This document shows, piece after piece, positions 10,092 to 17,971 of a DNA stretch of 49,008 nt. Each line of letters begins with the position of its first letter. The stretch's first letter is position 1. Where the stretch lies: assembly GCA_030018435.1 (NCBI GenBank), contig JASEEY010000009.1, positions 1-49,008 on the forward strand. The letters run 5' to 3'. The stretch comes from Methanocellales archaeon (GTDB taxonomy: Archaea; Halobacteriota; UBA148; JAUWXC01). Position numbers and translations under genes: made by a program. The notes below the pieces were generated by a model. It searched no databases, had not been told where the DNA came from, and saw only the letters and a program-made list of their open reading frames with translations.

Positions 10092-10939
10092 AGGATTGCC
10101 ACATTCCAACCTTTTTTCACACCGAGGGATGCCGCTATGGGCTCGCACTTTGCCCGAAGAAGATATGCAATTGGCCTAAAATCGTATTCTGACAGCGCCT
10201 CGTAATTTGCCATGCCCTTGCTGATGATCAGCGAGGCATTTTTCAGCGCCTTCACCAATTCATCTGGTGCTTCATCCAGATCAACGCCTACGGCATTTGA
10301 CCCTGTAGTTAGCACCCTATCCGCCTTTTTGCTGATCCCCGTCTCCTCTGCTTCCTTCAGAGTGGCATCCGTGAGTATTGGAGCCCCTTTTACCACCAAC
10401 GTCACCTTTCCACCCAGTCTCTTGATCTGGTCTAGCACCAGTCCATCAAAGACGATCTCTCCACAGTTATCGGCGATATAGAGAACATCATCTAAAAGCC
10501 CCTTCATTTTATCCGTATCGTCAACGTCCAACCCTTTTTTGAACACATCCATGAGGTAGACATCAAATCGTTCCTCGGGCTCGAATCCAAGCACACCGAA
10601 GTCAAGCGTGTTTCCAACAATGGATGCGATGATACTTCTGCGAAACGCATCATCTTCGTTTACCATTTTCTCTGCCATTGGAAGCACTTTCAGCGCGATT
10701 TCATTGCTCATTTTCTTCTTTGCGGCATATGGGTCCTCGTCGCCAAGAACCTCGTATGCTCTCCTATGTATTCCAGTTGAGATATATGTGGCTGGCGTGT
10801 TTATGGAAAAACTATCATCCAACCATCGAACACCTGCTTGAACAGCCCTCTGCTGAAGCTCCGGGTCATCCGTAGACAGCGTTGCTTCATAATGCACCCT
10901 GGCTAGTAGACACGGTGCACATCTCGGGTATGCTTTCAA
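10076..10939 (-). CDS. DUF89 metal-dependent phosphatase
   Basis: Damage-control phosphatase of the DUF89/ARMT1-like family, 287 aa, which hydrolyses phosphate from damaged or surplus phosphometabolites using a divalent metal. N-terminal CAPC motif; the metal-binding segment IADNCGEIVFD; VVKGAPILTDAT; and a C-terminal ISKGMANYEAL segment. The TTG start at 10939 gives MKAYPRCAPCLL, the normal family start, with GGTGAT just before it. A much longer in-frame extension to 11329 is only the complement of the plus-strand coiled-coil gene. The last codons lie in a dispersed repeat, so the native C terminus may have been altered. Confidence 0.88.
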   Translation of the reverse strand: MKAYPRCAPCLLARVHYEATLSTDDPELQQRAVQAGVRWLDDSFSINTPATYISTGIHRRAYEVLGDEDPYAAKKKMSNEIALKVLPMAEKMVNEDDAFRRSIIASIVGNTLDFGVLGFEPEERFDVYLMDVFKKGLDVDDTDKMKGLLDDVLYIADNCGEIVFDGLVLDQIKRLGGKVTLVVKGAPILTDATLKEAEETGISKKADRVLTTGSNAVGVDLDEAPDELVKALKNASLIISKGMANYEALSEYDFRPIAYLLRAKCEPIAASLGVKKGWNVAILYAFA

Positions 10940-10997
10940 TCGATCACCGCACCGAAGTTTTAATGTAATAGGACATAAAGATTGTTTGGGATTTAAT

Positions 10998-11345
10998 ATG
11001 CCGAAGGAAAAAAGTCCAAAAGAATTGAAGTTAGACGAATTGAAAAAATACGTTGACCAAAAATTCAAGGAACTGGAGACAGCACTGCGAGAGTTGGAGA
11101 CAAAGGTGGTAAAAGAGCCCATTAGCAAGAGTTTAGAAGAGCCACTCAAGAAATTTGAGGACCTTGCCATTTCGTTATCGGCGCTGGCACTCGGCGTAGC
11201 ATCCGATGTGGCATCCAGGCTTAGTGAGACGGAGACGGGCAAAGAATACGCAAAACTTGCCTCTGAGTTGGGGGAGAAAGGAAAAGAGGCAAAGCTTAAA
11301 CTGGCAGACAGTCTAGAGGCTCTAGCCAAAAAGTTGAGAGAGTGA
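10998..11345 (+). CDS. Coiled-coil protein of unknown function
   Basis: 115 aa, highly charged, rich in Lys, Glu and Leu. Helical heptad patterns run through about residues 8-45 and 80-115, separated by a more hydrophobic ISLSALALGVASDVA segment. ATG 10998 is chosen over TTG 10986. Divergent from the DUF89 gene with only 58 bp between starts. No known family is recognised; the pattern suggests a homo-oligomeric helical bundle. Confidence 0.75.
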   Translation: MPKEKSPKELKLDELKKYVDQKFKELETALRELETKVVKEPISKSLEEPLKKFEDLAISLSALALGVASDVASRLSETETGKEYAKLASELGEKGKEAKLKLADSLEALAKKLRE

Positions 11346-11376
11346 GTTTCTCTTAATGTTTCTCTTTAGTCAATTA

Positions 11377-11384
11377 TTTATATA
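11377..11384 (+). promoter_or_regulatory. TATA box for phosphatase-like gene
   Basis: TTTATATA centred about 25 nt before the GTG start at 11405. At the usual archaeal spacing, transcription would start at or next to the start codon, so the message is probably leaderless. This agrees with the lack of a Shine-Dalgarno sequence. Confidence 0.6.
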
Positions 11385-11404
11385 AACGAGTTTCACTCAC
11401 CCAT

Positions 11405-12754
11405 GTGCAAGCCCGCCAAGTAGTATTGATATCGTTGATCGTGTGCTTCATACTTCCGATAGCATGCGCTGTGGATGTCGTCATCAATCCTGTGCCAAGT
11501 CCCAATGGTGCGGTCCTGCTAATTGTGGACGGTTTCGGTTCGTGCTATTTTTATCCAGAGTTTGTGCCACACGACTTAGATGGAAATGAATTGATGAGGG
11601 GCGAGGCAAACAATATCATGTTAATCGCCGACGGTGGAGTACGCGTTTTAGATATCACCGCGCCCCAGCCAAGAACTGCACTAGGACACTCGGTCCTCGT
11701 TACCGGTTACTCTCATGCGGATCCCTTGCTGGTGGGATTTGATGATGCGACAATTTTTGATGCCACACGTAAGCACAATTACCTGTGCATAGGGGTGATG
11801 CAAAAGGGCGATTTTGAGTCTCTTAGGGCAAAACAGGATGGCATTCTCTTTGATAGTTCCAACTCGATTAAAACGCCAACAGCAAAACTGGAGGTCAATG
11901 CCCAAGTGCCAGCAGATGTGATTGAGTTAATGCAGGAGTGGCAAAACGATCTTCCAAGTTATTTAGATGGCAAGGAAGGGGTTGAGCGATACACCGCTTA
12001 TAACAGATGGGGCATCGATGCATCGGATGCGATCGCGCGCTATATGTGCGACAACCATCCAGATCGGAAATTCTTACTTACTGTGAACGTCGGCGCGGTA
12101 GATTTAGCTGGCCATCATATGGGGCCAGAGCGATACATAGAATTGATAGGAGAGCTGGATGAGGATGTGTGCAATCTTTATCTCACCTGTCTTGAGAATA
12201 ATTTGGCGCTCATCATAACCGCAGATCATGGAATGGCTTTTGCTATGACGGAAAAGGGCAGGTATGTGGGAGGGCATGCCTCGGATAAGTATGCAGGTGC
12301 CGTGGAAAGCCAGCGAATTCCACTGATAGTGAGCAGCCCCAACATACGAATTGGCGTGATCGACGGCACATACGGGCAAGAGGATGTTGCACCGACGCTA
12401 CTCAGCATCTTGGATGTACCTGAAGCGTTGCAGTACTCTGATGGGGACATCATTCCTGTCAAGAAATACGCTAATCTGCGCGTCATTGCTGAATCTCCCA
12501 TAAAGATAACGCTGCAAAATAATGACGCAACCCTGTATTCCATTACTGATGAAGATGTCACATTCGTTGGACTGACGCTTGGGAATTACACAGTTTCAAC
12601 AGGGAGACGTACGATGAGCGTGAATTTACGTTCAGATCAAGTGATTGAAATCGAGACGTCCTCATACGATAGGACAGTTCTCGCGGCCATGATGATATCC
12701 ATGATTATGGTTGGTGGTGGATTGACGATCAGAAGAATTATGAGAGAGGACTAA
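11405..12754 (+). CDS. Secreted alkaline-phosphatase-superfamily protein
   Basis: 449 aa with an N-terminal signal peptide (hydrophobic 5-22) and a C-terminal membrane helix (about 425-442) followed by RRIMRED, so the catalytic domain lies outside the cell, membrane-anchored. The core resembles alkaline phosphatase/nucleotide pyrophosphatase/phosphoglycerate mutase enzymes: LLIVDGFGS at the first metal site, PRTALGHSVLVTGYSH where the nucleophile Thr/Ser is expected, VNVGAVDLAGHHMG and IITADHGMAF supplying Asp/His metal ligands, and GGHAS further on. Substrate unknown. GTG start follows a TATA box at leaderless distance. Confidence 0.8.
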   Translation: MQARQVVLISLIVCFILPIACAVDVVINPVPSPNGAVLLIVDGFGSCYFYPEFVPHDLDGNELMRGEANNIMLIADGGVRVLDITAPQPRTALGHSVLVTGYSHADPLLVGFDDATIFDATRKHNYLCIGVMQKGDFESLRAKQDGILFDSSNSIKTPTAKLEVNAQVPADVIELMQEWQNDLPSYLDGKEGVERYTAYNRWGIDASDAIARYMCDNHPDRKFLLTVNVGAVDLAGHHMGPERYIELIGELDEDVCNLYLTCLENNLALIITADHGMAFAMTEKGRYVGGHASDKYAGAVESQRIPLIVSSPNIRIGVIDGTYGQEDVAPTLLSILDVPEALQYSDGDIIPVKKYANLRVIAESPIKITLQNNDATLYSITDEDVTFVGLTLGNYTVSTGRRTMSVNLRSDQVIEIETSSYDRTVLAAMMISMIMVGGGLTIRRIMRED

Positions 12755-12762
12755 AAGCATCT

Positions 12763-13329
12763 TTACAGTCGAACGATCTTTAGCAAATCCGCTTTTGTTA
12801 TTATGCCCGTCGTCATCCCCTTTTTTATTGTTAGTACTGCTGGGCTGTATTGTAAGAGCGGAACTACTATCTCCACTGGCGCGTCCTCACTTATCTGAGG
12901 TAATCCCTCTTCCATCACCTTCTCTATGGGCATTTTTGATAGTTTCTTTGGGTCTTTCTTTTGCGCTATATGGTTGGTTATGACTTTTTCCGTAATACTC
13001 CCAACAGGTGTATTTTCATCATATACTGGCAGCTGTGAGATCTCATATTTTCGCATGAGTTCTATTGCCCTATGAACCGGATCTTTTTTACCCACACCGA
13101 TGACCTTTTTGCTGCTTATTTCCCTTGCCAATATTGCCTTTTTTTGTTTGGTCATCTCCTTGTCCAATGCTTCGAATATTCTTTTGACATTTCTATAAGA
13201 GGGGTCGATTTTTCCACCCTCTATCTTTGCTATCAATGACTGGCTCACGCCTGCATACAATGCCAGTTGTTTTTGCGAAAGACCGAAACTTCTTCTTCTT
13301 TTTTGTATTTCTCCTAGATCCGGAAGCAT
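12763..13329 (-). CDS. XRE helix-turn-helix regulator with CBS pair
   Basis: 188 aa. Residues about 4-60 form a Cro/XRE-type HTH (RRSFGLSQKQLALYAGVSQSLIAKIEGGKIDPS, given in parts: SQKQLALYAGVS is the first two helices). Residues about 70-188 form two CBS motifs, which usually bind adenosyl ligands such as AMP or SAM. ATG 13329 is preferred over an upstream TTG. It is divergent from the homocysteine operon, whose first enzyme also carries a CBS pair, so a role as ligand-responsive regulator of that operon is a reasonable inference. Confidence 0.88.
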   Translation of the reverse strand: MLPDLGEIQKRRRSFGLSQKQLALYAGVSQSLIAKIEGGKIDPSYRNVKRIFEALDKEMTKQKKAILAREISSKKVIGVGKKDPVHRAIELMRKYEISQLPVYDENTPVGSITEKVITNHIAQKKDPKKLSKMPIEKVMEEGLPQISEDAPVEIVVPLLQYSPAVLTIKKGMTTGIITKADLLKIVRL

Positions 13330-13351
13330 AGTCGTTAGTATGTAAATCAAG

Positions 13352-13357
13352 TATATA
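13352..13357 (-). promoter_or_regulatory. TATA box for HTH-CBS gene
   Basis: TATATA on the minus strand, centred about 26 nt before ATG 13329. This spacing predicts a leaderless message. Confidence 0.55.
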
Positions 13358-13388
13358 TTCTCTTTGGAATATTTTATGCAACAATCTA

Positions 13389-13396
13389 TTTATATC
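13389..13396 (+). promoter_or_regulatory. TATA box for homocysteine operon
   Basis: TTTATATC, with transcription expected near 13418, which leaves a short leader holding the Shine-Dalgarno sequence GGAGG (13431-13435) before ATG 13442. The two divergent promoters share only 112 bp, so a single regulator could control both. Confidence 0.55.
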
Positions 13397-13441
13397 GGAA
13401 TAACAAAAGTGATACCAAGATATCATATAAGGAGGGGCGGA

Positions 13442-14944
13442 ATGGTAGAAAAAACAGTCCAAGAAATCAATCAGAAAATCAGGGATGGTAGTGTCCACGT
13501 TGTCACCGCCGAGGAGATGACAGAAATAGTGGAGACACTCGGCCCAAAGGGTGCAGCCAAAGAAGTGGATGTGGTCACCACTGGCACGTTCGGCGCGATG
13601 TGCTCTTCAGGTGCAATACTCAATTTTGGACACGCAGACCCGCCGATAAAAATGCAAAAAGTCTGGCTAAACGATGTGGAGGCATATGCAGGTCTGGCGG
13701 CGGTGGATGCATATATCGGCGCCACGCAGCTGTCCGAATCGAGGGGGATGGAATACGGCGGTGGGCATGTAATAGAGGATTTGGTGGCAGGGAAATCAGT
13801 GGAGCTAAGGGCTATAGCGTATGGAACTGATTGCTATCCTCGTCGCAATATCGAAACTTCGCTCACCCTTAGTGATGTAAATCAAGCGGTTATGATCAAT
13901 CCTAGAAATGCGTACCAAAGATACAATGTAGCAACCAACTCGTCGGATCGAATATTGCACACATATATGGGCCCTTTGCTCCCGAATCTTGGCAATGCGA
14001 TATACTCGGGATCCGGAGCTCTGTCACCGCTCTTCAATGATCCGACATATGCTACCATTGGGATTGGAACACGCATCTTTTTGTGCGGCGCTCATGGCTA
14101 CATAATAGGTGAGGGGACGCAACATGATCCAACGCATAACCTCGGGACTTTAATGGTCCAAGGGAATCTGAAGGAGATGAGCACTGATTTCGTGAGGGGG
14201 GCGTCCCTTTATAAATATGGAACGACGCTATACGTGGGTCTCAGCATACCTATACCAATTCTGAACGAAAATATCGCAAAACGAACAGGCATCAAGGATG
14301 CAGATATATCCACCAATGTCTTGGATTACAGCGTTCCACGTCGTTCTAGACCCACACTCGCTCGTGTCACATATGAAGAGCTAAAATCAGGAGGCATCGT
14401 CATTGGAAAGAAAGAAATTCGCACATCATCCTTGTCGAGTTTACATAAAGCTAGAGAGGTCGCCGAAACTCTTCGCGAAAGGATTAAAAAAGGTGAGTTT
14501 TACTTGAGCGAGCCTGTCGGCAAAATCTCAACTAAGACCGTATTCAAACCAATGAGGCAAACGGGCGGGCTACCGCTTGTCAAGGATGTCATGACGGATG
14601 GTATCGGCACAATAAAACCAGATGTGAGCATCGAAGAGGCGGCGAAGAGAATCATAAAGGGGGGATTCAACCATCTCCCAGTGGTATCCGATGATGGTAG
14701 GTTAGTCGGCATCGTCACCGCCTGGGACATATCAAAGGCAGTTGCTATGAAAAAGCGGGGCAAAGTGGAGCAGATCATGACGCGCAAGGTTATCGTGGTT
14801 AGCCCGAGTGACCCCATAGACATAGCTGCCCGCAAATTAGAACAGTACAACATCTCTGCACTGCCAGTAGTCGATGCCAAGCGAAAGGTCATCGGCATTA
14901 TCACCAGCGAGGACCTGAGCAAATTGCTCGCAGGAGGGACGTAA
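13442..14944 (+). CDS. L-aspartate semialdehyde sulfurtransferase (DUF39) with CBS pair
   Basis: Homologue of Methanosarcina MA1821 (COG1900, DUF39), which makes homocysteine from aspartate semialdehyde and a reduced sulfur source. 500 aa: DUF39 domain at about 1-370, then two CBS motifs at about 380-500. Cys54 (in GAMCSSGA) and Cys131 (in GTDCYPR) occupy the positions of the two functionally important cysteines recalled for MA1821. Another Cys occurs in FLCGAHG. ATG 13442 has GGAGG 7 nt upstream; a longer in-frame start at 13364 is less likely. First gene of a three-gene operon. Confidence 0.92.
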   Translation: MVEKTVQEINQKIRDGSVHVVTAEEMTEIVETLGPKGAAKEVDVVTTGTFGAMCSSGAILNFGHADPPIKMQKVWLNDVEAYAGLAAVDAYIGATQLSESRGMEYGGGHVIEDLVAGKSVELRAIAYGTDCYPRRNIETSLTLSDVNQAVMINPRNAYQRYNVATNSSDRILHTYMGPLLPNLGNAIYSGSGALSPLFNDPTYATIGIGTRIFLCGAHGYIIGEGTQHDPTHNLGTLMVQGNLKEMSTDFVRGASLYKYGTTLYVGLSIPIPILNENIAKRTGIKDADISTNVLDYSVPRRSRPTLARVTYEELKSGGIVIGKKEIRTSSLSSLHKAREVAETLRERIKKGEFYLSEPVGKISTKTVFKPMRQTGGLPLVKDVMTDGIGTIKPDVSIEEAAKRIIKGGFNHLPVVSDDGRLVGIVTAWDISKAVAMKKRGKVEQIMTRKVIVVSPSDPIDIAARKLEQYNISALPVVDAKRKVIGIITSEDLSKLLAGGT

Positions 14945-15331
14945 ATGAAGATGCTATTGCATTTCAACCCCCAGATAATAAAAAAACCGCTGATCGCAGA
15001 AGTTGTATTAGAAACAGGCGTTTTAGTGAACATCAATAAAGCGACTATAGATACTGCCGGCGGCAAGTTAATCATAAACGTTCCTGATAAAGATGCAAAG
15101 AAGGTGATTAAATCATTTAAATCACGTGGGGTTGACGTCGTCACTCTGGAAAAACCGATTATTATGATAGATGAGGAGTGTGTGCATTGCGGCGCTTGCA
15201 TCTCAGTCTGCCCAACCAACGTGTTTAAGTATGAGGCCGACGGCAGCGTCTCCGTAGATTATAAGGAGTGTATCCAATGTGGAGCATGCATAACAGCCTG
15301 TCCGCACAACGCTCTTAAACTGTCTGAGTGA
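14945..15331 (+). CDS. NIL domain and two-[4Fe-4S] ferredoxin, homocysteine synthesis partner
   Basis: 128 aa, homologue of MA1822. N-terminal NIL domain (about 1-75), then two CxxCxxCxxxCP clusters (CVHCGACISVCP and CIQCGACITACP) binding two [4Fe-4S] centres. It supplies electrons to the DUF39 enzyme, probably for persulfide reduction. The start ATG follows the upstream stop codon directly, which implies translational coupling. Confidence 0.93.
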   Translation: MKMLLHFNPQIIKKPLIAEVVLETGVLVNINKATIDTAGGKLIINVPDKDAKKVIKSFKSRGVDVVTLEKPIIMIDEECVHCGACISVCPTNVFKYEADGSVSVDYKECIQCGACITACPHNALKLSE

Positions 15332-15333
15332 GT

Positions 15334-16047
15334 ATGAAAACTAGATTTCAGTTAAAGGAGACCATCGTAACGATCATCTCCGATGCTCCGTATATAGAGA
15401 CCATCCGGCAAGCGATTGTGGAGCACAGAAGACAACTTGAGCAGTACATCACATTCGACCCATTTTTTAGGGTTACGATGGAACCATATCCCCTACCAGA
15501 GGATGGACCAGAAATCGTGAAAAGATTGGTCTTGGCGGGGAATGCTGTTGGCACAGGTCCAATGGCCGCTGTAGCCGGCACCTTAGCAGAACTGGCCGTA
15601 GAGGCAGCGCTGCGCAAAGGTGCAAAGCACGTGGTAGTAGATAATGGCGGAGATATAGCATTATTCACCGATAGGCCCATATTAGTTGGAATATATGCTG
15701 GCGAGTCAGCTGTTAATAACCTGGCTTTTCAGATTGAGGCGCGGGAATCAATAATGGGGATATGCACATCCTCAGGCAAGATAGGACATTCGATCAGTTT
15801 TGGCAACGTAGATGCGGCTACGGTCGTATCCAAAAGCGCATCGCTCGCGGATGCTGCCGCGACGGCATTGGGCAATGCAGTCATTGATGACTCGAAGAAG
15901 GATATAGAAAAAGCATTCGACGTGATAAATGGTGTGGACGACATAGAGGGTGCTCTCATAATCAAAGGTAAGCACATAGGACTGTGGGGGAAACTCCCAA
16001 AGATGGTGAAGGTACCTGTAAATCCAGATTTAATCACCCGGCCATAA
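15334..16047 (+). CDS. UPF0280 (ApbE-like) protein of homocysteine synthesis
   Basis: 237 aa, COG2122/UPF0280, homologue of MA1715, genetically linked to homocysteine synthesis in Methanosarcina. ApbE-like core with NAVGTGPMAAVAGTLAELAVEAAL and HVVVDNGGDIAL; later ATVVSKSASLADAAATALGN. ATG 15334 gives MKTRFQLKET, the usual family start; GTG 15328 overlapping the upstream stop is an alternative. In M. acetivorans this gene is apart from MA1821-1822; here the three are contiguous, which supports a common function. Confidence 0.9.
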   Translation: MKTRFQLKETIVTIISDAPYIETIRQAIVEHRRQLEQYITFDPFFRVTMEPYPLPEDGPEIVKRLVLAGNAVGTGPMAAVAGTLAELAVEAALRKGAKHVVVDNGGDIALFTDRPILVGIYAGESAVNNLAFQIEARESIMGICTSSGKIGHSISFGNVDAATVVSKSASLADAAATALGNAVIDDSKKDIEKAFDVINGVDDIEGALIIKGKHIGLWGKLPKMVKVPVNPDLITRP

Positions 16048-16090
16048 TACTGACGAGCTTTTATGAAGATGCAAAATCTAGCGAAATCTA

Positions 16091-16134
16091 TTTATACAAG
16101 TAATACATAAAATAATACAAAAAATATTACAAAA
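16091..16134 (+). promoter_or_regulatory. Promoter region with TAATAC repeats
   Basis: A TATA-like TTTATACA (16091-16098) is followed by an AT-rich stretch with TAATAC twice and TATTAC once, so GTAATA and TATTAC form a loose inverted pair. This lies before the AbrB-like gene at 16168 and could be an autoregulatory operator. Functional assignment is inference only. Confidence 0.4.
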
Positions 16135-16167
16135 AACGATATATGAAGGTATAGGGGCAATATAAGT

Positions 16168-16368
16168 ATGAAATTCAGAACAAAATTGTGGCAGAGGGGT
16201 AAAACGAGTTTTGCGTCTACGATTCCTCGTATTGCTTTATTGCATTTGAATCCTGAAGAAAAAGAATATCATGTGGTCTGGGAGTTTAGCGAGCCCAACA
16301 AATTGATTGTAACCTTGGAGGAATCAGAGTCAAAAACCCGTCGTCCATCTGATAAAAAAGGTCTATGA
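16168..16368 (+). CDS. Small AbrB-like protein
   Basis: 66 aa. The start MKFRTKLWQRGKTSFASTIP resembles the swapped-hairpin AbrB/SpoVT fold, in which a K/R-x-S/T-x-x-x-(T/V)-P-x motif binds DNA, and matches a short archaeal group beginning MKFxTKLWQR. Residues 35-50 form the second strand pair; the tail is basic. First gene of the pilin cassette, so it may regulate it. Some such proteins serve as antitoxins, but no toxin is adjacent. Confidence 0.65.
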   Translation: MKFRTKLWQRGKTSFASTIPRIALLHLNPEEKEYHVVWEFSEPNKLIVTLEESESKTRRPSDKKGL

Positions 16369-16370
16369 AA

Positions 16371-16379
16371 AGGAGGTGA
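16371..16379 (+). promoter_or_regulatory. Perfect Shine-Dalgarno sequence before a 28-codon gene
   Basis: AGGAGGTGA is fully complementary to the 16S 3' end (TCACCTCCT) and lies 6 nt before ATG 16386. It is among the strongest ribosome-binding sites in the window and supports translation of the tiny gene that follows. Confidence 0.8.
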
Positions 16380-16385
16380 AAGTTG

Positions 16386-16472
16386 ATGAGCGATCCGCTC
16401 CTAGTGGTTCACGAAACTGCGGCTGTAACCATTTCCACCATAGTCGCACTTGCCATTCTGTTTGGATGGTAA
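16386..16472 (+). CDS. 28-residue membrane peptide
   Basis: Encodes 28 aa beginning MSDPLLVVHETAAV and ending in a hydrophobic stretch of about 15 residues that stops at FGW. Predicted single membrane helix with a short acidic N-terminal segment outside or inside the membrane. Support for a real gene is a perfect 9-nt Shine-Dalgarno match and its position just after the AbrB-like gene. No family recognised. It may be a small membrane partner of the pilin machinery or a regulatory or toxic peptide. Confidence 0.6.
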   Translation: MSDPLLVVHETAAVTISTIVALAILFGW

Positions 16473-16691
16473 TCTAAGGTGAGAATCTGATAAACGGGCA
16501 GCTAATTAACTTACTAAGACTGCAGTGATGGTGGTCAATTCTCTTTACTCAGTTGACGTTTTTACTATGTCACAGGTTATCCCTCTGCCACCATCACGCA
16601 GTTCAAATTTCTTTTTTGAAAAAGTACAATCTACTAAAAACAACCTTCACAACACTTTTAAGCAGGAAGCATTATATTTAATCGAAGAATC

Positions 16692-17168
16692 ATGCCAGGA
16701 AACATAATACATATTTGCGGCCCAGAACGTTCTGGAAAGACATATATGGCGCTTGGTCTGGCCGAAAGGCTAGAGAAGGATTTTGATTTATCGCATGTAA
16801 TCGTCGGCGTTGATGATATCCTTGCTATACAGAAAAAATTGAAAAAAGGAAAGCCTACGACGATAGTGGTAGACGCGCCAAAGGGTACGCCACACTCAAC
16901 CGCCAGTAAATACAAGCTCGTCGAAACCATGATTCATTTAGCAGCTAGAGGCAACAACGTAATAATGACCGGGTATCCTGGCAATGGTCTATATGAAGCG
17001 CTGGTTGAAACGTCGATCAAGTTCGTGGCTTCGCGCGACATCAACATAATCGGGATCGATCTGCACAGTTACAACGAACCCGATTATCTGAGGGTACTGG
17101 GTATAGAACCAAGTAAAGGTCTTATGAACAAGTACGATACGAAATTCAAAGAAGCCATAAAGAAGTAG
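16692..17168 (+). CDS. P-loop NTPase of the pilin cassette
   Basis: 158 aa with a Walker A motif GPERSGKT (residues 10-17) and a Walker B-like hydrophobic strand TTIVVDAP at about 56-63. A second strand NNVIMTGYPG could be a sensor. Shorter than hexameric secretion ATPases and lacking their Asp/His boxes, so it is not the pilus motor itself. Preceding 219 bp hold no supported gene. Placed directly before the prepilin peptidase (8 bp gap). Specific function unknown. Confidence 0.7.
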   Translation: MPGNIIHICGPERSGKTYMALGLAERLEKDFDLSHVIVGVDDILAIQKKLKKGKPTTIVVDAPKGTPHSTASKYKLVETMIHLAARGNNVIMTGYPGNGLYEALVETSIKFVASRDINIIGIDLHSYNEPDYLRVLGIEPSKGLMNKYDTKFKEAIKK

Positions 17169-17176
17169 GCTCTTGC

Positions 17177-17947
17177 ATGGCGCCGAACCTCGACGAAATA
17201 AGGATATTGGTATGCATCCCCTTTTTACTGTATTCGTGCTACTCGGATTTTAAAACCAGGCGGGTTCCCAACAAGATATGGATGCCGCTGTTTAGCGTTG
17301 GCGCAATCCTGGCGCTCCTCGATTTTTACACCCATGGAACGGACTTTCTCATGAGATTTGCACTCTCCGTGACCCTGCTCTCTACACTCGCATACCCACT
17401 CTTCAAGATAAACGCCTTTGGCGGCGCAGACGCCAAAGCCATCATCGCCCTCTCCATACTGGTTCCGACGTTTCCTTCTTTTGGTCTGTTGGGATACGAT
17501 CTCCCGCTAACCGGCATTCCGCCGCTTAATCTGTTCGCGTTCAGCGCCTTCGGAAATGCCGTATTGCTGACCCTTGTAGTGCCGGTTTCGCTCTTCATTT
17601 ACAATCTAACCCGATTAAGTCCAGAAGAATTGGCTGAAAAACCACCATATTTGTTCATAGGCTACAAATCAGAGATATCCAAACTGAAAAATCGGCACAT
17701 AAGATTAATCCAGGATTTCATTGAACAAAATGGCAATGTCATCCCAAAGTTCAGGTTTAGTGGTGTCCGGGTAGATGATGCACTCATAGAAAGACTGCAG
17801 CGCCTATCCAAAGACGGAAAAATCCCGGAAAAGGTATGGGTAATGCCTGGCATGCCTTTTATGATTTCATTATCGGTGGGATTTGCCATTACCATGGTCT
17901 ATGGAGATCTCGTCTATTTGATCACTGCACATATGTTGGGGATGTGA
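17177..17947 (+). CDS. Archaeal prepilin peptidase (A24 family)
   Basis: Membrane aspartyl protease of 256 aa that removes the class III signal of archaeal pilins or archaellins. Catalytic Asp residues are expected at YSDFKTRRVPN (Asp about 24) and in the GGADAKA motif (GxGD equivalent, Asp about 88). About six membrane helices, with a soluble insert of about 75 residues (150-225) before the last helix, as in EppA/FlaK-type enzymes. Followed by five pilin-like genes, which are its likely substrates. Confidence 0.85.
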   Translation: MAPNLDEIRILVCIPFLLYSCYSDFKTRRVPNKIWMPLFSVGAILALLDFYTHGTDFLMRFALSVTLLSTLAYPLFKINAFGGADAKAIIALSILVPTFPSFGLLGYDLPLTGIPPLNLFAFSAFGNAVLLTLVVPVSLFIYNLTRLSPEELAEKPPYLFIGYKSEISKLKNRHIRLIQDFIEQNGNVIPKFRFSGVRVDDALIERLQRLSKDGKIPEKVWVMPGMPFMISLSVGFAITMVYGDLVYLITAHMLGM

Positions 17948-17971
17948 ACCTAAAAAAGATTAAGGCATGAG

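Noticed and set aside
10940-11329. N-terminal extension of the DUF89 gene to 11329 on the minus strand
   Set aside because: The extra 130 codons are the complement of the plus-strand coiled-coil gene and are Ser-rich without family similarity. The TTG at 10939 gives the normal family start.
16525-16707. 60-codon frame before the P-loop gene
   Set aside because: No Shine-Dalgarno sequence, overlaps the P-loop gene's start, and composition is not protein-like.
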